This document shows, one piece after another, positions 55,899 to 64,000 of a stretch of DNA of 64,000 bases (its first letter is position 1; each line of letters begins with the position of its first letter). The DNA comes from Pseudomonas frederiksbergensis (GTDB lineage: Bacteria > Pseudomonadota > Gammaproteobacteria > Pseudomonadales > Pseudomonadaceae): NCBI RefSeq assembly GCF_003732665.1, contig NZ_MOBP01000020.1, positions 1 to 64,000 of the forward strand, given 5' to 3'. The translations under genes were made by a program, and so were the position numbers. A model generated the notes under the pieces. That model made no database searches and was not told the origin of the DNA. It saw only the letters and a list, made by a program, of their open reading frames with translations.

Positions 55899-58800
55899 AT
55901 GACCGACGCGTTCGAACTCCCCAGCACACTGGTCCAAGCCCTCCAGCGCCGTGCGGCCCTGACGCCGGATCGAGTGGCTTTGCGTTTTCTCGCCGAAACC
56001 GCGGATCAGACGGTGGTGCTCAGTTATCGCGAACTGGATCAGCGCGCACGAACCATCGCTGGGGCGTTGCAGGCTCAGGCCGGCTTCGGTGATCGCGCAG
56101 TGTTGCTGTTTCCCAGCGGCCCGGATTACGTCGCGGCGTTCTTTGGTTGCCTGTATGCGGGCGTGATCGCGGTGCCGGCTTACCCGCCGGAATCGACCAA
56201 GCGTCACCACCAGGAACGCTTGCTGTCGATCATCAGCGACGCCGAACCACGTCTGTTGCTGACCAGCGCCGGCCTGCGCGACGCCTTGCAGCAAATCCAA
56301 GGCGCACCGCCGTTGCTGTGTGTCGATACCCTCGACCACTCGATGGCCGAGCATTGGGTCTTGCCGAACCTTGAACACGACCACATCGCCTTCCTGCAAT
56401 ACACCTCCGGCTCCACCGCGTTGCCCAAAGGCGTGCAAGTCAGCCACGGCAACCTGGTGGCCAATGAGCTGCTGATCCGTCACGGCTTCGGCATCGACCT
56501 GAACCCGGACGACGTGATCGTCAGCTGGTTGCCGCTGTACCACGACATGGGCCTGATCGGCGGTCTGTTGCAGCCGATTTTCAGCGGTGTGCCGTGTGTG
56601 TTGATGTCGCCGGCGTATTTCCTTGGCCGGCCGTTGCGCTGGCTCGAAGCGATCAGCGAATACGGCGGCACCATCAGCGGCGGGCCGGACTTCGCTTATC
56701 GACTGTGCAGCGAAAGGGTCAGTGAATCGGCGCTGGAACGCCTCGACTTGAGCGGCTGGCGCGTGGCGTATTCCGGCTCCGAGCCGATTCGCCTCGACAC
56801 CCTCGAACGTTTCGCCGAAAAGTTCGCAAGCTGCGGCTTTACCCCGGACAGTTTCATGGCGTCTTACGGTCTGGCGGAAGCCACGCTGTTCGTCGCCGGC
56901 ACGCCTCGTGGCCAAGGCATCGGCAATCTGAAAGTGAACGACCAGGCCCTGGCGCAAAACCGCGCCGAAGCGGGCGAGGGCGCGGCGATCATGAGTTGCG
57001 GCATCAGTCAGCCGGATCACGCCGTGCTGATCGTCGATCCGCTCGCGCTCACCGAACTGGCTGACAACACCGTCGGCGAAGTCTGGGCCAGCGGGCCGAG
57101 CATCGCCCACGGCTACTGGCGCAACCCCGAGGCGAGCGCCAAGACTTTTGTCCAGCACGCCGGCCGCACCTGGCTGCGCACCGGTGACCTGGGCTTCAAG
57201 CGTGACGGTGAATTTTTCATCACCGGGCGCCTGAAAGACATGCTGATCGTGCGCGGCCACAACCTCTATCCGCAGGACATCGAGCAAACCGTCGAGCGTG
57301 AAGTGGAAGTGGTGCGCAAGGGTCGCGTCGCGGCGTTCGCGGTCAATATCGATGGCCAGGAAGGCATTGGTATCGCCGCGGAAATCAGCCGCAGCGTGCA
57401 GAAAATCCTGCCGCCCGACGCGCTGATCAAAGCCATCCGCCAAGCCGTGGCCGAGGCGTATCAGGAAGGGCCGAGCGTGGTGGTGTTGCTCAATCCCGGC
57501 GCATTGCCGAAGACCTCCAGCGGCAAACTGCAACGTTCGGCGTGCCGCAATCGCCTGGCGGACGGCAGCCTCGACAGCTACGCGTTGTTTCCTTCGGCAG
57601 ACGCCGAAAAGGCAACCGCCACGCCATCCGCTTCCGAACTGCAAACCCTGATCGCCAACATCTGGTGCGAACAGCTCAACGTCAAACAGGTCAACGCCGA
57701 CGATCACTTCTTCCTGCTCGGCGGCAACTCCATCGCCGCCACCCAAGTGGTCGCGCGGTTGCGTGAAGAACTCGGTCTGGAGCTGAACCTGCGCCTGCTG
57801 TTCGAAGCGCCGACGTTGGGCGCATTTGCCGCCGCTGTGGCGCAACAGCAACACGACGGCGGTCTTGCCCAAGGCACGATCACCGCGCTGTCGCGCATTG
57901 AAGCGATGCCGCAATCCCTGGCACAAAACCGTCTGTGGATCACTTGGCAACTCGACCCCCAGAGCAGCGCCTACAACATTCCCGGCGCCCTGCGCTTGCG
58001 CGGTGAGCTGGACGAAGACGCGTTGCGCGCCAGTTTCCAACAGTTGATCGAGCGCCACGAATCCCTGCGCACGCGGTTCTTCGAACGTGACGGCGTGGCC
58101 CTGCAACGGGTCGATGCTGCGGGTGAATTCAATCTGCAACTGATCGACATCAGTGACTTGCCCGTCGACAAACGTGAAGTCCGCGCGCAACAAATCCGCG
58201 AGGACGAAGCCCACACCCAGTTCGATCTGGAGAAAGGTCCGCTGCTGTGGGTGACCCTGGTGCGCCTCGACGACGAGGACCATCAACTGCTGGTGACGAT
58301 GCACCACATCATCGCCGACGGCTGGTCGCTGAACGTGCTGATCGACGAGTTTTCGCGCCTGTACGCCGCCGCTTCCCAAGGCCAGAAAGCCACGCTCGCG
58401 GCATTGCCGACCCAGTACGCCGATTACGGTAGCTGGCAGCGTCAATGGCTGGCCCAAGGCGAGGGCGAGCGGCAACTGGCCTATTGGAAAAACCAGTTGG
58501 GCGATGAGCATCCGGTGCTGAGCCTGGCTACTGATCATCCGCGCTCGGCACATCACGTCCACAGCGCTGCCCGCCACACTGTGCGTCTGGGCGTGAGCCT
58601 CAGTGAGGCCATCCGCCAGACCGCCCAGGCCCATGAAGCGACGCCGTTCATGCTGTTGCTGACCGCGTTCCAGAGCCTGCTGCACCGCTACAGCGGCCAG
58701 CGCGATATCCGCATCGGCGTGCCGAACGCCAACCGTCCACGCCTGGAAACCCAGGGGCTGATCGGCTTCTTCATCAACACCCAAGTGCTGCGTGCCGACG

Positions 58801-61800
58801 TTGATTCGCGCCTGCCGTTCGTTGAGCTGCTGGCGCAAACCCGTCAGGCTGCGTTGGGCGCCCAGGCCCATCAGGACCTGCCGTTCGAGCAACTGCTGGA
58901 AGCCTTCCCGCAAGCTCGCGAGTCGGGTTTGTTCCAGGTCATGTTCAACCACCAGCAGCGGGACTTGAGCGCCCTGCGCCGCTTGCCGGGGCTGCTCGCC
59001 GAAGAGCTGCCGTGGCACAGCCGCGAGGCCAAGTTCGACCTGCAATTGCACAGCGAAGAAGACCGCAACGGACGCTTGAGCCTGTCCTTCGACTACGCCA
59101 ACGAGTTGTTCGACGTCACCACCATCGAGCGTCTGGCCGAGCACTTCACCAACCTGTTGCGCGAAGTCTGCGAGCAGCCACAGCAGGCCATCGGCGATCT
59201 GCAACTGTTAACCTCGGGTGAGCACGATCAACAAGCCTCATGGAGCACCGCCCCATGCACACCGGCCAGCCAATGGTTGCCGGAATTACTCAATGAACAA
59301 CTGCGCCTGACCCCGGAGCGCACCGCGCTGATCTGGGACGGTGGCCAACTCGATTTCGCCGAACTGCACACCCAATCCAATCGCCTGGCCCATTACCTGC
59401 GCGACAAGGGCGTCGGCCCGGATGTGTGCGTGGCCATCGCCGCCGAACGTTCGCCGCAACTGTTGATCGGCTTGCTGGCGATCATCAAGGCCGGTGGTGC
59501 CTACGTGCCGCTGGACCCGGATTACCCGGCCGAACGCCTGGCCCACATGCTCAGCGACAGTGGCGTCGAATTACTCCTGACCCAAACCGAATTGCTCGAC
59601 CGCTTGCCGACCAGCGACGGCGTCAGCGTGATCGCCATGGACGCCTTGCACCTGGAAAACTGGCCGAGCCAGGCACCCGGTCTGCACCTGCATGGCGACA
59701 ACCTGGCCTACGTGATTTACACCTCGGGTTCCACCGGCCAACCGAAAGGCGTCGGCAACACCCACGCCGCCCTCGCCGAACGTTTGCAATGGATGCAGAA
59801 CACCTATCGCCTGGACGAAACCGACGTGCTGATGCAAAAAGCGCCGATCAGTTTCGACGTGTCGGTGTGGGAATGCTTCTGGCCGCTGATCACTGGAGCG
59901 CGCCTGCTGATTGCCGGTCCCGGCGAACACCGCGATCCCCATCGCATTGCGCAACTGGTTCAGCAATACGGCGTGACCACACTGCACTTCGTCCCGCCAC
60001 TGTTGGCGCTGTTTATCGAAGAACCGCTGACCAGCGATTGCACCAGCCTGCGCCGGGTGTTCTCCGGTGGTGAAGCCTTGCCCGCCGAGTTGCGCAACCG
60101 CGTGCTGGAGCAACTGCCCGCCGTGCAACTGCACAACCGCTACGGCCCGACGGAAACCGCGATCAACGTCACCCATTGGCATTGCACGATGGCTGATGGC
60201 GAGCGTTCGCCGATTGGCCGGCCGCTGGGCAACGTGGTTTGCCGCGTGCTCGACAGCGACCTTAACCCGGTGCCGGCCGGTGTGCCGGGTGAGCTGTGCA
60301 TCAGCGGCATTGGTCTGGCGCGAGGCTACTTGGGTCGTCCGGGCCTGACCGCCGAACGCTTTGTCGTCGATCCACTGGGCGAGAACGGCGCGCGGCTGTA
60401 CCGCACCGGCGACCGTGCACGCTGGACCGCAGATGGCGTGATCGAATACCTCGGACGCCTCGATCAGCAGGTCAAGTTGCGTGGCTTCCGGGTGGAGCCG
60501 GAAGAAATCGAAGCGCGTCTGCTGGCCCAGGACGGCGTTGCCCAAGCCGTGGTGCTGGTGCGCGAAACGGCCGCTGGCGGTCAGTTGATCGGTTACTACA
60601 CCTCAACCGATTCTTCCGAAGACATTGATGTTCAAACCCAACGTCTGAAAGCCGCGCTGGCCGCCGAGCTGCCGGAATACATGGTCCCGGCGCAGTTGAT
60701 GCGTCTGGATGAAATGCCCCTCAGCCCAAGCGGCAAACTCGACCGCCGTGCCTTGCCGGAACCGCAATGGCAGGTTCGCGAACATGTCGAACCGGTCACC
60801 GCCCTTGAGCAGCAAATCGCCGGTATCTGGCGTGAAGTGCTGGGCCTCAAGCAAATCGGTCTGCGCGATGACTTCTTCGCCCTCGGCGGCCATTCGCTGC
60901 TGGCGACACAAATCATCTCCCGCACCCGTCAGGCCTGTGACGTCGAATTGCCCCTGCGTGCGTTGTTCGAAAACAGTGAGCTGGGGGCGTTCGCCGAACA
61001 GGTGCGCTTTATCCAGGCCAGCGGCAAAACCAACCAGCAGCCACCCATCGAGAAGGTCGACCGCAGCCAACCGGTGCCGCTGTCCTATTCCCAACAACGG
61101 ATGTGGTTCCTCTGGCAGATGGAGCCGGACAGCCCGGCCTACAACGTCGGTGGCATGGCGCGGCTGCGCGGGGTGCTGGATGTCGGGCGTTTCGAAGCGG
61201 CGCTGCAAGCGTTGATCATCCGCCACGAAACCCTGCGCACCACGTTCCCAAGCATCGATGGCGTGGCCCGGCAACAGGTGCATGCGGATACCGGCATGCG
61301 CATGGACTGGAAGGATTTCTCGGCGCTCGACGTCGAATTGCGCGAGCAACGGGTCCAGGCCCTGGCGGATAGCGAAGCCCACACCCCGTTCAATCTGGAA
61401 ACCGGTCCGCTGCTGCGCGCCTGCCTGGTCAAGACCGCCGAGCAGGAACACTACCTGGTGCTGACCCTGCACCACATCGTCACCGAAGGCTGGGCGATGG
61501 ACATCTTCGCCCGGGAACTGAGCGCGCTCTACGAAGCCTTCGTCGATGACCGCGAATCGCCGCTGGAAGCGCTGCCGGTGCAGTACCTGGATTACAGCGT
61601 CTGGCAGCGCCAGTGGCTGGAGTCCGGCGAGCGTCAACGTCAGCTCGACTACTGGACCGCGCAACTGGGCCGCGAACATCCGTTGCTGGAATTGCCCGGC
61701 GACCGTCCGCGTCCGCCGGTGCAAAGCCACCAGGGCGAGCTGTTCCGTTTCGACCTCAGCGACGACCTCGCGGCACGGGTTCGCGCCTTCAACGCGCAAA

Positions 61801-64000
61801 ACGGCCTGACCCTGTTCATGACCATGACCGCCGCCCTGGCCGTGCTGCTTTACCGCTACAGCGGCCAGACTGACCTGCGCATCGGCGCACCGGTGGCCAA
61901 CCGTATTCGCCCGGAAAGCGAAGGGCTGATCGGCGCGTTCCTCAACACCCAGGTGTTGCGTTGCCAGCTCGACGGGCAAATGTCCGTCGGCGAATTGTTC
62001 GAGCAGGTTCGTCACACTGTGATCGAGGGTCAGTCCCATCAGGACTTGCCATTCGATCATTTGGTGGAAGCCTTGCAGCCACCGCGCAGCGCTGCGTACA
62101 ACCCGTTGTTCCAAGTGATGTGCAACGTGCAGCGCTGGGAATTCCAGCAGAGCCGCACCCTGGCCGGCATGACCGTCGAGTACCTGGCCAACGATGCTCG
62201 GGCGACCAAGTTTGACCTCAACCTGGAAGTCACCGACCTCGACCATCGCCTGGGTTGCTGCCTGACTTACAGCACCGACCTGTTCGATGAACCGCGCATT
62301 GCACGGATGGCTGGGCACTGGCGCAACCTGTTGGAAGCGCTGCTCGCCGATCCGCAACAACGCCTCAGCGACTTGCCGTTGCTCGAAACCTCGGAACAGC
62401 AAAACCTGCTGGACAGCCTCGGCATCGAACCGGGCGAACATCGTCTGGACCAGTGCATCCATCACCTGTTCAGCGAGCAAGCCCTGGCCCGCAAAGATGC
62501 GCCAGCCCTGACCTTTGCCGGTCAAACCCTGAGCTACGCCGAACTCGACAGCCGCGCCAATCGCCTGGCCTGGATGCTGCGCGAGCGTGGTGTCGGCCCA
62601 CAGGTCCGCGTTGGTCTGGCGCTGGAACGTTCGCTGGAAATGGTCATCGGCCTGCTGGCGATCCTCAAGGCCGGTGGCGCTTACGTGCCGCTGGACCCGG
62701 AATACCCGCTCGATCGCCTGCATTACATGATCGAAGACAGCGGCATCGGTCTGCTGCTCAGTGACAAAGCCATGTTCAACGCCCTCGGTGAATTGCCCGC
62801 GACCGTGGCCCGCTGGTGCCTGGAAGACGATGCCGCCGAACTGGCCAACTACCCGGCCACCGAGCTGCCGTTTATCAGCCTGCCGCAGCATCAGGCGTAC
62901 CTGATTTACACCTCTGGCTCCACCGGCAAACCGAAAGGCGTGGTGGTGTCCCACGGCGAAATCGCCATGCATTGCCAGGCTGTGATCGAGCGCTTCGGCA
63001 TGCGTCCCGACGACTGCGAACTGCACTTCTATTCGATCAACTTCGACGCCGCCACCGAACGTTTGCTGGTGCCGCTGTTGAGTGGTGCGCAGGTGGTGTT
63101 GCGTGCTCAAGGGCAGTGGGACGCTGAAGAAATCTGCGACCTGATTCGCCAGCATCAGATCAACATCCTCGGCTTCACTCCGAGCTACGGCAGCCAGTTG
63201 GCGCAGTGGCTGGCGACCCAGGGCGAAACCCTGCCGGTGCGCATGATCATTACCGGCGGCGAAGCCCTGACCGGCGAACACCTGTCGCGGATTCGCGCAG
63301 CGTTCACACCGAGCCTGTTCTTTAACGCCTACGGCCCGACCGAAACCGTGGTCATGCCGCTGGCCAGTCTGGCGCCGGAAGTGTTGGATGAAGGCCTGGG
63401 CAGCGTGCCGATAGGCAGCGTGATCGGCGCCCGCGTGGCCTACATCCTCGACGCCGATCTGGCGTTGGTGCCCCAAGGCGCGACCGGCGAGTTGTACGTC
63501 GGCGGCGCCGGCCTGGCCCAGGGTTATCACGAGCGGGCGGGGATGACGGCGGAGCGCTTTGTGGCGGATCCGTTTGCCAGCAATGGCGGGCGTATCTACC
63601 GGACCGGCGACCTGGTGCGTCAGCGCGCCGATGGTTTGGTGGAATACCTTGGGCGCATCGACCATCAAGTGAAAATCCGTGGTTTCCGCATCGAGTTGGG
63701 TGAGATCGAAACCCGTCTGCTTGAACACAAATCCATCCGTGAAGCGGTGGTGCTGGCGCTGGATGCGCCGAGCGGTAAACAACTGGTCGGCTACCTCGTT
63801 ACCGACGTCGCCGAACAGGACGAAGCACAGCAATCCGCCCTGCGCGAAGCCCTGAAGGCTCACCTCAAATCCCAACTGCCGGACTACATGGTGCCGACGC
63901 ACCTGATCCTGCTGGCCAGCATGCCGCTGACCGCCAACGGCAAACTCGACCGCCGCGCACTGCCGGCGCCGGACCCGGAACTGAACCGCCAGCACTACGT
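55899..64000 (+). CDS. pvdL: Pyoverdine chromophore NRPS PvdL, N-terminal part (cut by the window edge)
   Basis: 2700 codons are open to the window end without a stop; the gene is partial at its 3' end. It starts at ATG 55899 (MTDAFELPSTLVQAL) with AGGA about seven bases upstream. Domains in order: fatty acyl-AMP ligase (residues 1 to about 585, YTSGSTALPKG near 168), carrier (Ser611 in GGNSIAAT), condensation (HH at 802-803 in HHIIADGW), adenylation (TSGSTGQPKG from 1275), carrier (Ser1666 in GGHSLLAT), condensation (HH at 1858-1859 in HHIVTEGW) and adenylation (TSGSTGKPKG from 2338). PvdL loads a fatty acyl starter, then L-Glu, D-Tyr and L-Dab; the ligase start, the architecture and pvdS next door identify it. 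The epimerization domain and the Dab module lie beyond the edge. Confidence 0.93.
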   Translation, partial: MTDAFELPSTLVQALQRRAALTPDRVALRFLAETADQTVVLSYRELDQRARTIAGALQAQAGFGDRAVLLFPSGPDYVAAFFGCLYAGVIAVPAYPPESTKRHHQERLLSIISDAEPRLLLTSAGLRDALQQIQGAPPLLCVDTLDHSMAEHWVLPNLEHDHIAFLQYTSGSTALPKGVQVSHGNLVANELLIRHGFGIDLNPDDVIVSWLPLYHDMGLIGGLLQPIFSGVPCVLMSPAYFLGRPLRWLEAISEYGGTISGGPDFAYRLCSERVSESALERLDLSGWRVAYSGSEPIRLDTLERFAEKFASCGFTPDSFMASYGLAEATLFVAGTPRGQGIGNLKVNDQALAQNRAEAGEGAAIMSCGISQPDHAVLIVDPLALTELADNTVGEVWASGPSIAHGYWRNPEASAKTFVQHAGRTWLRTGDLGFKRDGEFFITGRLKDMLIVRGHNLYPQDIEQTVEREVEVVRKGRVAAFAVNIDGQEGIGIAAEISRSVQKILPPDALIKAIRQAVAEAYQEGPSVVVLLNPGALPKTSSGKLQRSACRNRLADGSLDSYALFPSADAEKATATPSASELQTLIANIWCEQLNVKQVNADDHFFLLGGNSIAATQVVARLREELGLELNLRLLFEAPTLGAFAAAVAQQQHDGGLAQGTITALSRIEAMPQSLAQNRLWITWQLDPQSSAYNIPGALRLRGELDEDALRASFQQLIERHESLRTRFFERDGVALQRVDAAGEFNLQLIDISDLPVDKREVRAQQIREDEAHTQFDLEKGPLLWVTLVRLDDEDHQLLVTMHHIIADGWSLNVLIDEFSRLYAAASQGQKATLAALPTQYADYGSWQRQWLAQGEGERQLAYWKNQLGDEHPVLSLATDHPRSAHHVHSAARHTVRLGVSLSEAIRQTAQAHEATPFMLLLTAFQSLLHRYSGQRDIRIGVPNANRPRLETQGLIGFFINTQVLRADVDSRLPFVELLAQTRQAALGAQAHQDLPFEQLLEAFPQARESGLFQVMFNHQQRDLSALRRLPGLLAEELPWHSREAKFDLQLHSEEDRNGRLSLSFDYANELFDVTTIERLAEHFTNLLREVCEQPQQAIGDLQLLTSGEHDQQASWSTAPCTPASQWLPELLNEQLRLTPERTALIWDGGQLDFAELHTQSNRLAHYLRDKGVGPDVCVAIAAERSPQLLIGLLAIIKAGGAYVPLDPDYPAERLAHMLSDSGVELLLTQTELLDRLPTSDGVSVIAMDALHLENWPSQAPGLHLHGDNLAYVIYTSGSTGQPKGVGNTHAALAERLQWMQNTYRLDETDVLMQKAPISFDVSVWECFWPLITGARLLIAGPGEHRDPHRIAQLVQQYGVTTLHFVPPLLALFIEEPLTSDCTSLRRVFSGGEALPAELRNRVLEQLPAVQLHNRYGPTETAINVTHWHCTMADGERSPIGRPLGNVVCRVLDSDLNPVPAGVPGELCISGIGLARGYLGRPGLTAERFVVDPLGENGARLYRTGDRARWTADGVIEYLGRLDQQVKLRGFRVEPEEIEARLLAQDGVAQAVVLVRETAAGGQLIGYYTSTDSSEDIDVQTQRLKAALAAELPEYMVPAQLMRLDEMPLSPSGKLDRRALPEPQWQVREHVEPVTALEQQIAGIWREVLGLKQIGLRDDFFALGGHSLLATQIISRTRQACDVELPLRALFENSELGAFAEQVRFIQASGKTNQQPPIEKVDRSQPVPLSYSQQRMWFLWQMEPDSPAYNVGGMARLRGVLDVGRFEAALQALIIRHETLRTTFPSIDGVARQQVHADTGMRMDWKDFSALDVELREQRVQALADSEAHTPFNLETGPLLRACLVKTAEQEHYLVLTLHHIVTEGWAMDIFARELSALYEAFVDDRESPLEALPVQYLDYSVWQRQWLESGERQRQLDYWTAQLGREHPLLELPGDRPRPPVQSHQGELFRFDLSDDLAARVRAFNAQNGLTLFMTMTAALAVLLYRYSGQTDLRIGAPVANRIRPESEGLIGAFLNTQVLRCQLDGQMSVGELFEQVRHTVIEGQSHQDLPFDHLVEALQPPRSAAYNPLFQVMCNVQRWEFQQSRTLAGMTVEYLANDARATKFDLNLEVTDLDHRLGCCLTYSTDLFDEPRIARMAGHWRNLLEALLADPQQRLSDLPLLETSEQQNLLDSLGIEPGEHRLDQCIHHLFSEQALARKDAPALTFAGQTLSYAELDSRANRLAWMLRERGVGPQVRVGLALERSLEMVIGLLAILKAGGAYVPLDPEYPLDRLHYMIEDSGIGLLLSDKAMFNALGELPATVARWCLEDDAAELANYPATELPFISLPQHQAYLIYTSGSTGKPKGVVVSHGEIAMHCQAVIERFGMRPDDCELHFYSINFDAATERLLVPLLSGAQVVLRAQGQWDAEEICDLIRQHQINILGFTPSYGSQLAQWLATQGETLPVRMIITGGEALTGEHLSRIRAAFTPSLFFNAYGPTETVVMPLASLAPEVLDEGLGSVPIGSVIGARVAYILDADLALVPQGATGELYVGGAGLAQGYHERAGMTAERFVADPFASNGGRIYRTGDLVRQRADGLVEYLGRIDHQVKIRGFRIELGEIETRLLEHKSIREAVVLALDAPSGKQLVGYLVTDVAEQDEAQQSALREALKAHLKSQLPDYMVPTHLILLASMPLTANGKLDRRALPAPDPELNRQHY

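Noticed and set aside
55737..59204. 1155-codon open frame on the reverse strand over pvdL
   Set aside because: It is an antisense shadow: the forward frame encodes a complete, motif-rich NRPS with an upstream PvdS box, and the reverse translation shows no recognisable domain.
60603..63995. 1130-codon open frame on the reverse strand over pvdL
   Set aside because: Same reason. Long reverse frames are common opposite high-GC genes with G/C in third positions.

Overview
The window is GC-rich, densely coded DNA from a fluorescent Pseudomonas, most likely of the P. fluorescens group. The evidence is a set of nine intergenic REP doublets of the Pseudomonas type (core GTGGGAGCGGGCTTGCTCGCG and two variants), a pyoverdine locus (iron-starvation sigma factor PvdS, the start of the chromophore NRPS PvdL and a siderophore acetyltransferase), a Roc/Bvg-type sensor kinase system and an acyclic terpene utilization (atu) operon. 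No tRNA, rRNA, insertion sequence, prophage or CRISPR array was found.

Layout. 0-11.5 kb is core metabolism and stress genes: class II DAHP synthase, a spermidine-synthase-like protein, a crotonase, a DeaD-type RNA helicase with a structured leader, a LigB-type dioxygenase, thiopurine methyltransferase, HtpX, an AlaA-type aminotransferase, MsrB, glutathione peroxidase and an OhrR-like regulator. 11.5-23 kb is signalling: a hybrid sensor kinase, a DUF815 ATPase coupled to free-methionine-sulfoxide reductase, then a reverse-strand set of a LuxR-type response regulator, a 1218-aa unorthodox kinase with two periplasmic solute-binding domains, and an HD-GYP protein. 23-43.6 kb holds an old yellow enzyme, dGTPase, an EAL protein, a YqjD/YqjE/YqjK-like envelope operon, an ammonium transporter, a CPA2 antiporter, a small protein gene behind a LexA-type box, a pseudouridine synthase, molybdenum cofactor genes (mobA, moaB, moeA), a YegS-type lipid kinase, a NarL-type two-component pair, an Hpt-like protein, CheV, a MOSC protein, PpnP and an exonuclease.

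43.7-52.8 kb is a compact atuABCDEF operon read leftward, with the TetR-type repressor gene atuR divergent from it. Together AtuB-AtuF should convert citronellol/geraniol-derived acyl-CoAs through geranyl-CoA carboxylation toward beta-oxidation. The 178-bp atuA-atuR spacer carries two identical 16-bp operators in opposite orientation. One fills the spacer of a predicted atuA promoter and the other overlaps the -35 of a predicted atuR promoter.

52.9-64 kb is the pyoverdine end. An iron cascade can be read directly: a Fur box lies on the sigma70-type promoter of pvdS, and PvdS-type iron-starvation boxes (TAAAT or TAATT, 16 bases, CGT) precede both the siderophore acetyltransferase gene and pvdL. 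pvdL runs off the right edge after 2700 in-frame codons (fatty-acyl ligase, carrier, condensation, adenylation, carrier, condensation, adenylation).

The strongest leads beyond routine annotation are the AtuR operator geometry, the LexA-type box before an unrecognised 102-aa protein, the PvdS box tying the acetyltransferase to pyoverdine, and the Roc-like kinase system paired with an HD-GYP protein instead of an EAL protein.
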